From assembly GCA_016208495.1 (NCBI GenBank), contig JACQXX010000076.1, positions 4,139 to 68,138 on the forward strand: a DNA stretch of 64,000 nucleotides, written 5' to 3'. Under the pieces are notes generated by a model. That model was not told where the DNA came from. It made no database searches and worked only from the letters and a program-made list of their open reading frames with translations. The DNA is from Acidobacteriota bacterium. GTDB lineage: Bacteria > Acidobacteriota > Blastocatellia > Chloracidobacteriales > Chloracidobacteriaceae. Positions 35,478-45,200 of the stretch are shown piece by piece; the stretch's first letter is position 1, and every line of letters begins with the position of its first letter. Position numbers and translations under genes: made by a program.

Positions 35478-35528
35478 AAGTAGAGGAAGGCTCGTAGCCC
35501 AGGGTGAGTCTTCGAACCCTGGGAATCC
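35478..35528. repeat. Short hairpin repeat (GTAGCCCAGGGTGAG...CGAACCCTGGG)
   Basis: CCCAGGGT and ACCCTGGG pair around GAGTCTTCGA. A similar CCCAGGG...CCCTGGGCTA hairpin occurs at 60938-60962. Similar intergenic hairpins are known in other bacteria. The GTTCGAA-like loop is not part of a tRNA. Confidence 0.6.
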
Positions 35529-35536
35529 TTAAACCT

Positions 35537-36457
35537 ATGCGACCGATACTCTTGCAAGCCTTTCTACATGTGATTCTGGTTTTGACCGTGCCGCCGCTGC
35601 TGTTGGGCATTATCAATAAAACCAAAGCGTTTTTTGGTGGGCGAGCCGGTCAACCGTTGCTTCAAGCGTACTATGATTTGATCAAGCTCCTTCAAAAGGA
35701 AATGGTCTTGAGTCGGACCACAACCTGGGTTTTTCTGGCAGGGCCAGTCATCGGACTGGTCACCGTACTGGGTGCTTCACTGGTTATTCCGTTGGGTCAC
35801 CATTCGGCCCCCGTTTCCTTTGACGGTGACATGGTGTTACTGGCGTACCTGCTTGGAATGGGACGCTTTTTCACGGCTTCGGCAGCGCTTGATACAGGTT
35901 CTGCCTTTGAAGGAATGGGAGCGGCGCGTGAAGTTTCATTTGCCTGCCTGGCTGAGCCAGCCCTGTTTTTGGGGTTGATGGCGATGGCAAAACTGACCCA
36001 TTCCATCAACTTAACCACCATGTTTGGTGGTTCATATGCTGGAAACTGGGGATTGGCGGCGGCCCCACTGGTGCTGGTCACGGCAAGCTGGTTTCTGGTG
36101 CTGCTGGCGGAAAATTCCCGGATTCCCTTTGACGACCCCAACACACACCTGGAACTGACCATGATTCACGAAGTCATGGTGCTTGATCATAGCGGACCGG
36201 CATTGGGGCTGATTTTGTATGGCGCCGCCATCAAGCTTTTCCTCTTTGCCGCGCTGGTCCTCAACCTGGCCGTTCCCATCAGGCCGGCGCATCCGGTAGC
36301 CGCCTGGGGCTTGTTTTTGGTGTCGCTGTGGTTGCTGGCGGTTTTGATTGGCGTGATTGAATCAATTATGGCTCGACTCCGACTGGTCAATATTCCCAAA
36401 CTGCTGGTTTCAGCCTGCCTGCTGTCGGCGTTTGGCGTCATCTTGTTGGTCCGATGA
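35537..36457 (+). CDS. Membrane subunit, HyfC/HycD/NuoH-like
   Basis: A 306-residue protein with eight or so transmembrane segments. It matches the NuoH/HyfC family: GRAGQPLLQAYYDLIKLLQKE near the N-terminus, the cytoplasmic GSAFEGMGAAREVSFA loop, and ENSRIPFDDPNTHLELTMIHE, the acidic loop thought to lie near the quinone or electron-transfer interface. It connects the soluble arm to the antiporter-like subunits. ATG at 35537 gives the usual start; a GTG at 35504 would add 11 residues encoded by a hairpin repeat. It overlaps the next gene by 4 bp. Confidence 0.9.
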   Translation: MRPILLQAFLHVILVLTVPPLLLGIINKTKAFFGGRAGQPLLQAYYDLIKLLQKEMVLSRTTTWVFLAGPVIGLVTVLGASLVIPLGHHSAPVSFDGDMVLLAYLLGMGRFFTASAALDTGSAFEGMGAAREVSFACLAEPALFLGLMAMAKLTHSINLTTMFGGSYAGNWGLAAAPLVLVTASWFLVLLAENSRIPFDDPNTHLELTMIHEVMVLDHSGPALGLILYGAAIKLFLFAALVLNLAVPIRPAHPVAAWGLFLVSLWLLAVLIGVIESIMARLRLVNIPKLLVSACLLSAFGVILLVR

Positions 36458-37107
36458 TGATTACAACTGATTTTATCCTCAATTCCTTGCTCGTTCTGGT
36501 GGTACTGCTCAACTTTCCAATGCTGGGGTCCAGTCGAATGCAGGCCGTGATTCGGACGGTTGCGCTCCAGGGTTTTCTTCTGGGATTGATGCCACTGTTT
36601 GGACAAAACCAGATTCGGTGGGAACTGCTTGTCATTTGTTTGCTCACCATGGCTATCAAGGGTGCCTTTATTCCGTGGTTACTCATTCGGGCGCTTCGGG
36701 AAGTTCGCATTCAACGCGAAGTCTCTCCCGTGCTTGGGTTTACACCGTCAATCTTGCTTGGAGGTCTGGGCACCGGACTGGCGGTGTTGTTTGCCAATAC
36801 CCTGCCGTTAGCACCCAATCAGGCCAACACGTTGATTTTGCCGGCATCATTTTCGACGGTTTTGACTGGTTTTTTGATCCTGACAACACGGCAAAAAGCT
36901 ATTACTCAGGTGGTTGGGTATCTCACGCTTGAAAACGGGATTTTTATTTTTGGGTTACTTCTGCTCGATGCCGTGCCATTTCTGGTCGAAACCGGTGTGT
37001 TGCTGGACCTTTCAGTTGGCGTCTTTGTGATGGGTATTATTTTGAGGTACATCCAGCGGACCTTTTCTTCTCTGGAAGCCGCACCGCTGACAACCGTGCA
37101 GGAGTGA
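36454..37107 (+). CDS. Membrane subunit, HyfE-like
   Basis: A 217-residue protein with six to seven transmembrane segments, fitting the HyfE family (a fusion of NuoK-like helices with extra helices). Segments such as LEVREVRIQREVSPVLG-like loops and ITQVVGYLTLENGIFIFGLLL, with a buried Glu, are typical. Starts inside the stop of the HyfC-like gene (ATGATG), so it is translationally coupled. The stop is followed within 11 bases by a GGGTTCN heptamer array. Confidence 0.85.
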   Translation: MMITTDFILNSLLVLVVLLNFPMLGSSRMQAVIRTVALQGFLLGLMPLFGQNQIRWELLVICLLTMAIKGAFIPWLLIRALREVRIQREVSPVLGFTPSILLGGLGTGLAVLFANTLPLAPNQANTLILPASFSTVLTGFLILTTRQKAITQVVGYLTLENGIFIFGLLLLDAVPFLVETGVLLDLSVGVFVMGIILRYIQRTFSSLEAAPLTTVQE

Positions 37108-37116
37108 GGAAATTTA

Positions 37117-37150
37117 GGGTTCAGGGTTCGGGGTTCGGGGTTCGGGGTTC
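37117..37150 (+). repeat. Heptamer array GGGTTCA/GGGTTCG
   Basis: About five units, preceded by TTTAGGGTTC and G-rich on the plus strand. Together with the inverted array at 37220-37304 it frames a 70-bp spacer, so the two could pair as a long stem in RNA or single-stranded DNA. Confidence 0.9.
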
Positions 37151-37219
37151 AACGACGGAAAGGACATAAAGGACATAAAAGCTATGGGATGCGGGTGTGT
37201 TGAATCATTGCCCTTTCGA

Positions 37220-37304
37220 AAACCCCGAACCCCGAACCCCGAACCCCGAACCCCGAACCCCGAACCCCGAACCCCGAACCCCGAACCCCGAACCCTGAAC
37301 CCTA
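37220..37304 (-). repeat. Heptamer array CCCCGAA, about 12 units
   Basis: Perfect CCCCGAA units ending CCCTGAACCCTAA. The reading frame from ATG 37184 stays open through the array, as seven-residue RTPNPEP repeats, into the HyfF-like gene. The array is the reverse orientation of 37117-37150. Confidence 0.95.
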
Positions 37305-37315
37305 ATGGTATTATC

Positions 37316-38752
37316 GTGTTACTTATCCTTCTTTTTACAATTCCACTGGTCGCCGCCGGCATTGCCTATGTCATCCGGTCAAACTGGGCCCGGCCAATGA
37401 TATTACCCGTAGTCGCACTGGCCCATCTGGTGATGGTGGTTCTCGCTTTAGATCAAGAGACGATTCAGATTGAAACTGGCTGGTTGCAGTTGGACCCGCT
37501 CGGAAAAATTGTCCTGCTCTCGATCAGCATCCTGTTTTTTTGTTGCTCGCTTTATGCGCCGGGCTACCTTCGACTCCGACAGGACCGACCCAATCAGGTA
37601 TTTTGCGCCTGTCTGCTTATTCTCTTGGGAATGATGTCGCTGGTGGCGTTTACTCATCATCTGGGGTTGATGTGGGTGGCCATCGAAGCCACATCGTTGG
37701 CCAGTGCGCCGTTGCTGTTTTTTAATCGAACCCCGCACTCGCTCGAAGCCGCCTGGAAATATCTTCTGATTTGTTCGGTTGGGATTGCCCTGGCGCTGCT
37801 CGGGTCTTTTTTTCTGGCCTACTCATCACTCTACAGCGGATTGGAATCAACGCTGTTGTTCGACGATCTGGTAAAGTCCGCGCCTCAGCTTTCAAAGCCC
37901 TGGTTGCAGGCGGCGTTTATCACGCTCCTGGTCGGGTATGGCACCAAAATGGGCCTGGCGCCGATGCACACCTGGAAACCGGATGCCTACGGTGAAGCTC
38001 CAGGAATTGTTGGGGCGTTGCTGGCTGGCGGCGTCACCAGTTGCGCGTTTATTGCCATTTTCCGGGTCACGACAATTTTGAATGCCGCTCAGGAATCACG
38101 CTTTTCCAGCAAGATTTTGATTGGAATCGGCCTTCTTTCAATGGCGGTTGCCGCCGTGTTTATGGTGCGCCAGAAGGACTATAAACGAATGCTGGCCTAT
38201 TCGAGCATCGAACATATGGGCATTTTGGTGCTGGGAATCGGACTCGGGGGGCCGGGAATATTCGGCGCCCTCCTTCATCTCTTAAATAACGCGTTTGCGA
38301 AAGGGGTTCTTTTTTTGTCTTCCGGAAATATCCACCGGGCCTATGGCAGCAAATCAACCGATCAGGTCCGTGGCGCACTCGTCAGGCTTCCGGTTTCAGG
38401 GGCATTATTTCTTGGCGGATTTATTGCCATCACTGGTTCCCCGCCGTTTGGGCCCTTTATGAGTGAATTCATTATTGTCCGACAAGCCTTTCAGACCGGG
38501 CGATTTGGCGTGGTCGGACTGATGTTGGTGCTCTTGCTCGTCATTTTTATCGGGATGGGAAACACGGTTTTGGCGATAGTTCAAGGCACACCGGGACCGG
38601 CTGGCGTACCTGGAAATTTTCACGATACCCCGCAAACGGTATTTCCAATTATCTTATTGTTTCTGCTTGTGTTAGGGCTTGGGGTATTTCTTCCATCACC
38701 ACTGGCCAATTTACTGAACGAAGCAGCGTTCTATCTGGAGGGCCACCCATGA
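37316..38752 (+). CDS. Proton-translocating membrane subunit, HyfF/NuoN-like
   Basis: A 478-residue polytopic protein, related to NuoN/HyfF. Conserved helices: LGLMWVAIEATSLASAPLLFF with Glu, GYGTKMGLAPMHTWKPDAYGEAP with the lysine, KDYKRMLAYSSIEHMGILVLG, and LLNNAFAKGVLFLSSGN. The start is uncertain. GTG 37316 is the first in-frame start after the heptamer array and gives an N-terminal transmembrane helix directly. ATG 37184, preceded by AAGGACATAAA, is in frame and would add about 44 residues, mostly RTPNPEP repeats. A change of one 7-base unit would shift this upstream start out of frame. The stop overlaps the next start by 4 bp. Confidence 0.88.
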   Translation: MLLILLFTIPLVAAGIAYVIRSNWARPMILPVVALAHLVMVVLALDQETIQIETGWLQLDPLGKIVLLSISILFFCCSLYAPGYLRLRQDRPNQVFCACLLILLGMMSLVAFTHHLGLMWVAIEATSLASAPLLFFNRTPHSLEAAWKYLLICSVGIALALLGSFFLAYSSLYSGLESTLLFDDLVKSAPQLSKPWLQAAFITLLVGYGTKMGLAPMHTWKPDAYGEAPGIVGALLAGGVTSCAFIAIFRVTTILNAAQESRFSSKILIGIGLLSMAVAAVFMVRQKDYKRMLAYSSIEHMGILVLGIGLGGPGIFGALLHLLNNAFAKGVLFLSSGNIHRAYGSKSTDQVRGALVRLPVSGALFLGGFIAITGSPPFGPFMSEFIIVRQAFQTGRFGVVGLMLVLLLVIFIGMGNTVLAIVQGTPGPAGVPGNFHDTPQTVFPIILLFLLVLGLGVFLPSPLANLLNEAAFYLEGHP

Positions 38753-40266
38753 GCGTGTTCACCTCCATGACAAACGGTCAGGCGACCGATTATCTCAACA
38801 TTCCCACTCTGGATTTTGAAACATTTCGAGCCGAGTTGCTCGCGGGGGTTCAGCAAGGGCACCGGGTCGCTTCGTTTTTTGGGAAGGCTGCCGAAGAATC
38901 CCCTGGCGTGGAACTGGTTCTGGTTCTGGCTGATGATCAGCATAACCGCTTATTTATCGGGAAGACTTCCATTTCAGGCAGCCAGTTTCCATCAATGACG
39001 CCCGATTGCCCCCAGGTTCACCTGTTTGAACGAGAAATTGCCGAACAGTTCAATCTCCAGCCGATTGGGCATCCGTGGCTAAAACCAGTTCGCTTTGCGT
39101 CGCCTCTTCAATTCAGCGAGCTGGAAACAAGGCCCGTTGAACGCCCAACCATTGGACAAATGGATTTTTATCGAGTTTTTGGAGACGAAATCCACGAAGT
39201 CGCCGTTGGTCCAGTCCACGCTGGTGTCATTGAACCTGGGCATTTTCGGTTTCAATGTCATGGCGAAAAAGTGTTTCACCTGGAAATTTCGCTTGGCTAT
39301 CAACACCGGGGGATTGAACCGGCGCTCATTGGTGGGCCACATCCATTAACCCCGCGCCAAATCGAAGCTATCGCAGGCGATACCACGCTTGGTCATGGGT
39401 GGGCCTATTGTCAGAATCTCGAAGCCCTGGCCCAAACCAGGGTCACGGCTCGCGAACAGGTAATTCGGGCGATTGGACTGGAGCTTGAACGACTGGCCAA
39501 CCACACCGGCGATCTTGGCGCTTTGGCCGGAGATGTCGGATATCTGCCTACCCAATCATTTTGTGGGCGGATTCGGGGTGATTTCCTCAATATGACGGCA
39601 GTCCTTTGTGGCAACCGGTTTGGGAGAAACCTGCTGCGTCCGGGAGGAGTCCGCTTTGATCTTGATTCCAACCAGACCAAAGACCTCATTAAGCGACTTG
39701 AAATGGCTGAAACCGACCTGGTTTCGGCAGTTGAGTTACTTTGGGATACCCCATCAGTTTTAGCCCGATTTGAAAATACAGGTGTGGTCACTCGTGACCA
39801 GGGCCTTCAGTTTGGGTTCGTCGGTCCAACGACACGCGCCTGTGGTGTCGAGCACGATGTTCGGACTGATCATCCGACCGGGGTTTATCAGTTTGTCAAT
39901 CTGCCGGTGGCCATGACGCATTATGGAGATGTGAATTCACGGGCGTACGTGCGGTGGCTGGAAATCCGTCGGTCCTTACGTTTTATCCGGGAACGACTCA
40001 CTGCCATGCCCGAACCGCGCCCCGTCAGTACCACCGGCCCACTGGCGCCAAACAGCCTGGCCGTGTCGCTCATCGAAGGCTGGCGCGGAGAAGTGTGCCA
40101 CGTTGCCCTGACCGATGCAGCAGGTCGTTTCTCGCGCTACAAAATTACGGATCCGTCCTTTCACAACTGGACAGCACTGGCACTGGCGCTCCGCAATCAG
40201 CAGATTTCAGATTTTCCGTTGTGCAATAAAAGTTTCAACCTGTCCTATTGCGGGCATGATTTATAG
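38749..40266 (+). CDS. NuoC-NuoD (HyfG-like) fusion lacking Ni-Fe cysteine pairs
   Basis: A 505-residue soluble subunit. Residues about 20-115 match the NuoC 30-kDa domain (HLFEREIAEQF, GHPWLKPVRF). Residues about 130-505 match the [NiFe]-hydrogenase large subunit/NuoD fold (HFRFQCHGEKVFHLEISLGYQHRGIE). In true group 4 hydrogenases the first metal motif is RxCGxC; here that region is EAIAGDTTLGHG (206-217), with no cysteine. The second motif, DPCxxC, is replaced by ISDFPLCNKSFNLSYCGHDL, with C492 and C501 not spaced as CxxC. A Ni-Fe site is therefore unlikely. This matches the so-called energy-converting-hydrogenase-related (Ehr) complexes. Confidence 0.88.
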   Translation: MSVFTSMTNGQATDYLNIPTLDFETFRAELLAGVQQGHRVASFFGKAAEESPGVELVLVLADDQHNRLFIGKTSISGSQFPSMTPDCPQVHLFEREIAEQFNLQPIGHPWLKPVRFASPLQFSELETRPVERPTIGQMDFYRVFGDEIHEVAVGPVHAGVIEPGHFRFQCHGEKVFHLEISLGYQHRGIEPALIGGPHPLTPRQIEAIAGDTTLGHGWAYCQNLEALAQTRVTAREQVIRAIGLELERLANHTGDLGALAGDVGYLPTQSFCGRIRGDFLNMTAVLCGNRFGRNLLRPGGVRFDLDSNQTKDLIKRLEMAETDLVSAVELLWDTPSVLARFENTGVVTRDQGLQFGFVGPTTRACGVEHDVRTDHPTGVYQFVNLPVAMTHYGDVNSRAYVRWLEIRRSLRFIRERLTAMPEPRPVSTTGPLAPNSLAVSLIEGWRGEVCHVALTDAAGRFSRYKITDPSFHNWTALALALRNQQISDFPLCNKSFNLSYCGHDL

Positions 40267-40317
40267 GGATTTGGAGTTGAAAAAACCGTGATTTCGAGGT
40301 GATTTACACCGCCCTTG

Positions 40318-40440
40318 CCCTGAACCCTGAACCCTGAACCAGATGACAAGGAGACAAGGAGACAAGGGAATTTTTTTCATCCCTCATCCTTCATCCCTCA
40401 CCCCTTGAAAGAACCCTGAACCCTGAACCCCGAACCCTGA
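40318..40440. repeat. Compound array: CCCTGAA, GGAGACAA, TCATCCC and CCCTGAA units
   Basis: Within the 179-bp gap between the NuoCD and NuoB genes four short arrays follow each other: CCCTGAA (40318-40340), the octamer GGAGACAA (about 40347-40368), TCATCCC/TCATCCT (40378-40404) and CCCTGAA again (40412-40440). The last reaches to 5 bases before the start codon. Confidence 0.88.
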
Positions 40441-40445
40441 ATGCC

Positions 40446-41210
40446 ATGATCAAAGCACTTCTCGCTCGATTTCAACAAAAACACCGCACAATGTCCTTCC
40501 CTGATGGCCCACCGCCGGCCTTACCGGAACGCTTTCGGGGGCGTCCGATCCTGGATACCGCCAAATGCCCTGATGGCTGCCGAAAGTGTGCCGATGCGTG
40601 CCCGACAGCCGCCATTACCATTGCGGACAAAGCCCAAATTGACCTGGGAAGATGCCTTTTTTGCACCGATTGTCAGGATGCCTGCCCTCATCAGGTTGTG
40701 ACGTATCTTCAAGACTATCGGCTTGCGACTCGTTCACGTGAGGCTCTGGTCGTCGCTCAGGATGAAGAACTGGTGCTGGCTGAGGCGCTCGATACCAAAC
40801 TCCGGCGGTTGTTTGGACGCTCGTTGAAGCTCCGGCAGGTCAGTGCGGGTGGATGCAATGCCTGTGAAGCTGATGTGAATGTACTTGGAACTGTCGGCTG
40901 GGACATCGGGCGGTTTGGGATTCAGATGGTCGCTTCGCCGCGCCATGCCGACGGCTTGTTGATTACCGGATGCGTGACCGAGAATATGAAACTGGCGTTG
41001 GAAAAGACCTACGCGGCGGTGGCAGCCCCAAAACTGGTGATTGCGGTTGGTGCCTGCGCCATTTCCGGCGGACCGTTTCTCGACTTACCAGCCCAACACA
41101 ATGGGGCAGCATCAGTCGTTCCGGTTGATTTGTACATTCCAGGATGCCCGCCACATCCGTTGACCATTCTGGATGGATTATTGCGCTTGCTGGGAAGACT
41201 GGAAGAATAG
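40446..41210 (+). CDS. Ferredoxin-NuoB fusion electron-transfer subunit
   Basis: A 254-residue protein. The N-terminal part carries two [4Fe-4S] ferredoxin motifs: C41, C45, C48, C52 (CPDGCRKCADAC, one residue longer than usual) and C70, C73, C76, C80. The C-terminal part is a NuoB/HycG-like domain with C137 and C140 (GGCNACEAD), C204 (GACAISGG) and C234 (PGCPPHP) for the proximal cluster. In hydrogenase-4 these are separate subunits (HyfH and HyfI), so this is a compact fusion. It would pass electrons from a cytoplasmic donor such as ferredoxin towards the large subunit. There is no Shine-Dalgarno sequence, as the leader is a heptamer array. Its TAG stop is the first triplet of the following array. 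Confidence 0.9.
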   Translation: MIKALLARFQQKHRTMSFPDGPPPALPERFRGRPILDTAKCPDGCRKCADACPTAAITIADKAQIDLGRCLFCTDCQDACPHQVVTYLQDYRLATRSREALVVAQDEELVLAEALDTKLRRLFGRSLKLRQVSAGGCNACEADVNVLGTVGWDIGRFGIQMVASPRHADGLLITGCVTENMKLALEKTYAAVAAPKLVIAVGACAISGGPFLDLPAQHNGAASVVPVDLYIPGCPPHPLTILDGLLRLLGRLEE

Positions 41211-41312
41211 GGTTCAGGGTTCGGGGTTCAGGGTTTGAAAGACAAAACTGGAAGAGAACCCTGAACCCTGAACCCCGAACCCTGAACCCTGAACCCTGAA
41301 CCCCGAACCCTG
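41210..41312. repeat. Inverted pair of GGGTTCN arrays
   Basis: GGGTTCAGGGTTCGGGG units (41210-41238) face CCCTGAA/CCCCGAA units (41257-41312). The two halves are complementary and could form a long imperfect hairpin after the last gene of the complex operon, perhaps acting like a terminator. The first unit begins at the TAG stop codon. Confidence 0.9.
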
Positions 41313-41339
41313 TCATTCAAAAAAGCTGGGAGCCACCAA

Positions 41340-42014
41340 ATGTCCAGGATTCATGTTTTGATTGTTGACGATCATGCCATTCTGAGAGCCGGCCTCCGGA
41401 TGCTCATCAGCGCCCAACCGGATATGGATGTGGTTGACGAAGCTGGAAATGGCCAGGAAGCAATGCAAAAAACCCAGGCCCTGAAACCGGATGTCGTGTT
41501 GCTTGACATCACCATGCCGGGAATCAACGGGCTCAAGGCGATTGAGGAAATCCTCCAGATTTGTCCGAAAACCAAAGTGCTGGTATTGACCATGCACGAA
41601 GACCCGGCCTACCTGAAATCAGCGCTGGCGGCAGGGAGTTTGGGGTATGTCGTCAAACGGGCGGCTGATTCAGAGTTGCTGGCCGCCATCCGCACGGTAT
41701 ATCGCGGGAAGGTGTTTATTGATCGCACGCTGGGTGATGATTTGATCCAGGATTTACTTGGGAAAAAAAACACGGACACCGACAAAAATACCGATGCCTT
41801 TCACCATCTTCTGAGCCAACGCGAACGCGAAGTCCTTCAACTTCTCGCCCAGGGGTACACCAATCAGCAGGTGGCAGCGTCACTGAGCGTCAGTATCAAA
41901 ACGGCGGAAACCTATCGGGCACGGGTGTTTCAAAAACTCGGATTTCGAGACCGGGTGGATCTGGTCCGTTATGCGGTGGAAATCGGTATTTTAACTCCTG
42001 ACAAATTGAGTTGA
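41340..42014 (+). CDS. NarL/FixJ family response regulator
   Basis: A 224-residue regulator. The receiver domain is 1-122, with acidic pocket D10/D11, phospho-acceptor D56 (VVLLDITMPG), the conserved switch Thr (LVLTMHED) and Lys (GYVVKRA). A LuxR-type helix-turn-helix (about 155-215) reads LSQREREVLQLLAQGYTNQQVA and SIKTAETYRARVFQKL. GGGAG sits 7 bases before the start. The domain type is the normal partner of HisKA_3 kinases such as that at 30915-32498, with the membrane-complex operon in between, so control of that operon is plausible but inferred. Confidence 0.92.
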   Translation: MSRIHVLIVDDHAILRAGLRMLISAQPDMDVVDEAGNGQEAMQKTQALKPDVVLLDITMPGINGLKAIEEILQICPKTKVLVLTMHEDPAYLKSALAAGSLGYVVKRAADSELLAAIRTVYRGKVFIDRTLGDDLIQDLLGKKNTDTDKNTDAFHHLLSQREREVLQLLAQGYTNQQVAASLSVSIKTAETYRARVFQKLGFRDRVDLVRYAVEIGILTPDKLS

Positions 42015-42269
42015 CACGTCCCACCCAGGTCGCTCTGCTGAACTGACCATCCTCTGGTCACCTCTCAAAGTATTGGCCATAACACAAGCAATCAGGTATT
42101 GTTTTGACTTCAGGTCAATGAATTTCTCGGTGTCAGTCATCCTCAACCCGGTATTTTTCTGTTTGTAACCCGGTGGTTTAGCCATTGGAGGCATGTGAAA
42201 AACAGCCTCAATTGCTTTTGAGCCGACTGGTGTCATTTGACAAGCACCGCCGTTTGCCTGGAGGGTCAG

Positions 42270-45200
42270 ATGTACAAATTGCGATTTGTTCATGTGATAT
42301 GTCTTTTTGTAGGAATGTTATTTACCTGGATACCAGTGTTTGCACGTCAGGAAACGAAGAAGCCCGATCCGACACCGCAGGAATTAACTTCCCAGGCACT
42401 GGCCCTGGATGCTCAGGGGAAAAAGCTGGAAGCCTTTGCCCTTTTTTTCAATTTCCCTGGCGGTGAGAGTTATGCCGCAAAGATGGCAACAACCGACCCG
42501 AAAACCTACCTGGCGGAACTCGATAGGCTTGAAGCAACTTCAAAAAACCCTCGTAACCCGCGATTCTGGCTGGTTCGGGGGGATTTGTTGATGGCTTTGG
42601 GAAAAAATAAGGAAGCACTGGCAGCCTTCCGCAAGTTTGTGGCGGCAATTGGGAAAACACCCGATCAGACCTGGGACAAGGGATGGGTGCCCTCATTTTA
42701 TTACCCTTTAAGTCCAACCATACTCGAATTACAGAACGGAGTGTTCCAGTTGCCTTTGACACGTGGTGGGATGGGAAGTCACGCTGATAACTGGCTGATC
42801 CAACGCTTCCTGACACTCGGCGCCTGGGATGATGCCGCCAAAGAATTCGAACGGATGTGGAAAGTTCATCAACTGGCGGCACAGGGGAAACAATTGTTCG
42901 GACCTGGGCTGCGGTTTGCGCTCGAATATGCTTTTTTTCTGACCAAATCCAATCAACCCCAAAAGAGTTGGGACCTTTTGCTCAATGTCTTTTTACAGCT
43001 TGATTTGGAACAAAATCCAGGATGGAGAGCCCGTTTCCAGAGCTTTCAGAACCAAACGAATCAGGCAACTCCGCTGCCCGTTGACAATGAAACCCTTCAA
43101 AACCTGGCCAGTGCTCACAGTGGATACTCACAAAGTGAATTTATCCGCCTGGCGTATGGATACTTTCAGTTGAATAACCAGACCGATGTTCTGAAGCAGG
43201 CGCTTGAGCGGCAAATCCGCCAGGGCCGGAACCAGGCCCGATGGGTGCTGGCGCGGATTTTGCAGCTTGAAGGAAACGAAGACCAGGCGCTGGCAACTGA
43301 ACTGGAATATGTGCGTCAGGCCGGTTTTACGCCATTTACGGTCACCTATCGCTCAGGGCTGATTTATGAACGATATAACCGCCTGCGAGAAGCCACCGCC
43401 CTGTTGGAACAAACACTTCAGGCTGGGAACGTACCGATTTCAATCCCGGATCCGGATGACGTTGATCGTCTCGCAACGAAGGCATACAGCGAACCGGGCA
43501 TGCCCACCTTTTTCACAGATTCTCTGCGTGAAAAAGTCTTTAACCGGCTGGTGGTTGATTATTTTATACTCGGCGAGACCGAAAAAGCTCTGGCCGCCGA
43601 ATCACGATTACGCGGTCTTCAATCACCATTTGGATTGCCACGCTCAACTGCCCCTCGCAAAGAACAAACCAGTTCAAGTCCACCCACGACGTTCCCCTCT
43701 CAAAAATTCGAATTGGACCCCATCCCTGATGACCCGGTAGTCCTGATTCAAGCACTTGCGGCCTTGGCCAAACAAAAGAAAATGTATGAGGGAGAGTTCA
43801 AACGCTGGAAAGCCGTGATTGCCAGTCGAAACAAAGACCTGGTTCGCCCATTTTTGAATGCCCTGTTTGAGGCTGACCCAAAAAACCCGGTTTTTCTATT
43901 TGCTTTGCTCAAACCGGAAGGCGACTTAATCACGCCAGGGAGTCTTGTCTACTGGTTCAATCACCTCAAGATGAATGGCTCTGATGGTCAACCTCCGTTT
44001 TATTTTGACCACCTGGAGCCGACCCCGGCACTTCTCACCAACCTTGAACAACTCTCGACTCAATGGATTCGGCCAAATGATTCGGTGACTCGACAGAAGT
44101 TCTACCGAAACAGTGCGCTGGCTTATGCCTTGATGCGACTGTATGAAAAAACAGGTCAGGTTGAAAAAATGCTTCCCCTGGCTCTGAAGCTGGCTCAAGC
44201 CTGGAGTCAGGCTGATCTGACTCCCTTCTCATTCAACCGAATAGAGCTATTTCAGGGAAATACCGCCCTGACCATTGCCATTCAGCATTTGAACCGTGTG
44301 GAAGACCAAAAAACACTGCTCCAGGCGCTTGAATCATCTCCCTGGGAAGTTGCCACCACACAATTAAAACGGGTGATAGCTGGTCAAAAACTGGTCTCCG
44401 ATCCGAAACCAAATCCGCCCTGGGCCAATACACCTCAAGGAATTCAGGTGTTCGGAGGCCATGAAAATGTACTGAGTTTGTGCCGTGATCAGAAGCAAGT
44501 CTATGTTGGTTACCCCTGGGGCGTGGCCGTCTATAATTTTTCAGGACAGTTACTCACTCAGGTGGCACTGGAATGTGCCGCGTCCCACCTGACGGTGATT
44601 CAGGATACCTTGTGGGTCGGAACCGAGCTGGGGGTGAGGCGAGTTGATTTGAAAACCTATGCGGTCAGTGGATTTCCGTGTGATCAGGAACTGTCGGAAA
44701 AGGAAAAGCGAGAGGCATATCAAACCACAGAGCTTTACAACAACCGGATTGTTCCCATTCCCAGCCGTCGAGAAAAAATAAACGCCGTGACCAGCCTGGC
44801 CCGGCAAGGTCACATTCTCTGGATCAGCACCCAAACCTCGCTTCGCAAATATGACACGCTCACCAGTGAATTGCGGGTCTATCCGTTCAAAGACCTGACT
44901 GATACGTCCAGCTATGAAAAGGTGAAATGGCTGATTGATAGAGGCTATATCTGGGTTCAAATCGGTCAAACCAGTGACAGAGATGAAAATCAAGTACTGA
45001 GCTTGAGATATGATCCAGCCACTGACAGTTGGACCAAACCTCAGTCTCCCCTCGCACAGGCAGTCCAACTGGTGGGATTGATCAACGGTAACGTCTGGGC
45101 CACTCTTTTTCAAAAGGAGAAAACTCAGATTCAAGGAAAGTTATGTCTGATTGACTCACAAACCTTGAACATCACTCCCGTTGAAATTGAAACCAGCCTT

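Noticed and set aside
35478-35528. tRNA-like TTCGAACCC loop
   Set aside because: No acceptor stem, D arm or anticodon arm can be built; it is a simple hairpin repeat.
38749-40266. Active [NiFe]-hydrogenase catalytic subunit
   Set aside because: Both cysteine pairs that hold nickel and iron are absent.
37117-41312. CRISPR array
   Set aside because: The repeats are directly tandem, 7 bases long and without spacers; no cas genes are present.
41991-42293. 100-residue minus-strand reading frame after the response regulator
   Set aside because: No recognised family and no ribosome-binding site; it overlaps both flanking genes. A decayed gene fragment cannot be excluded.
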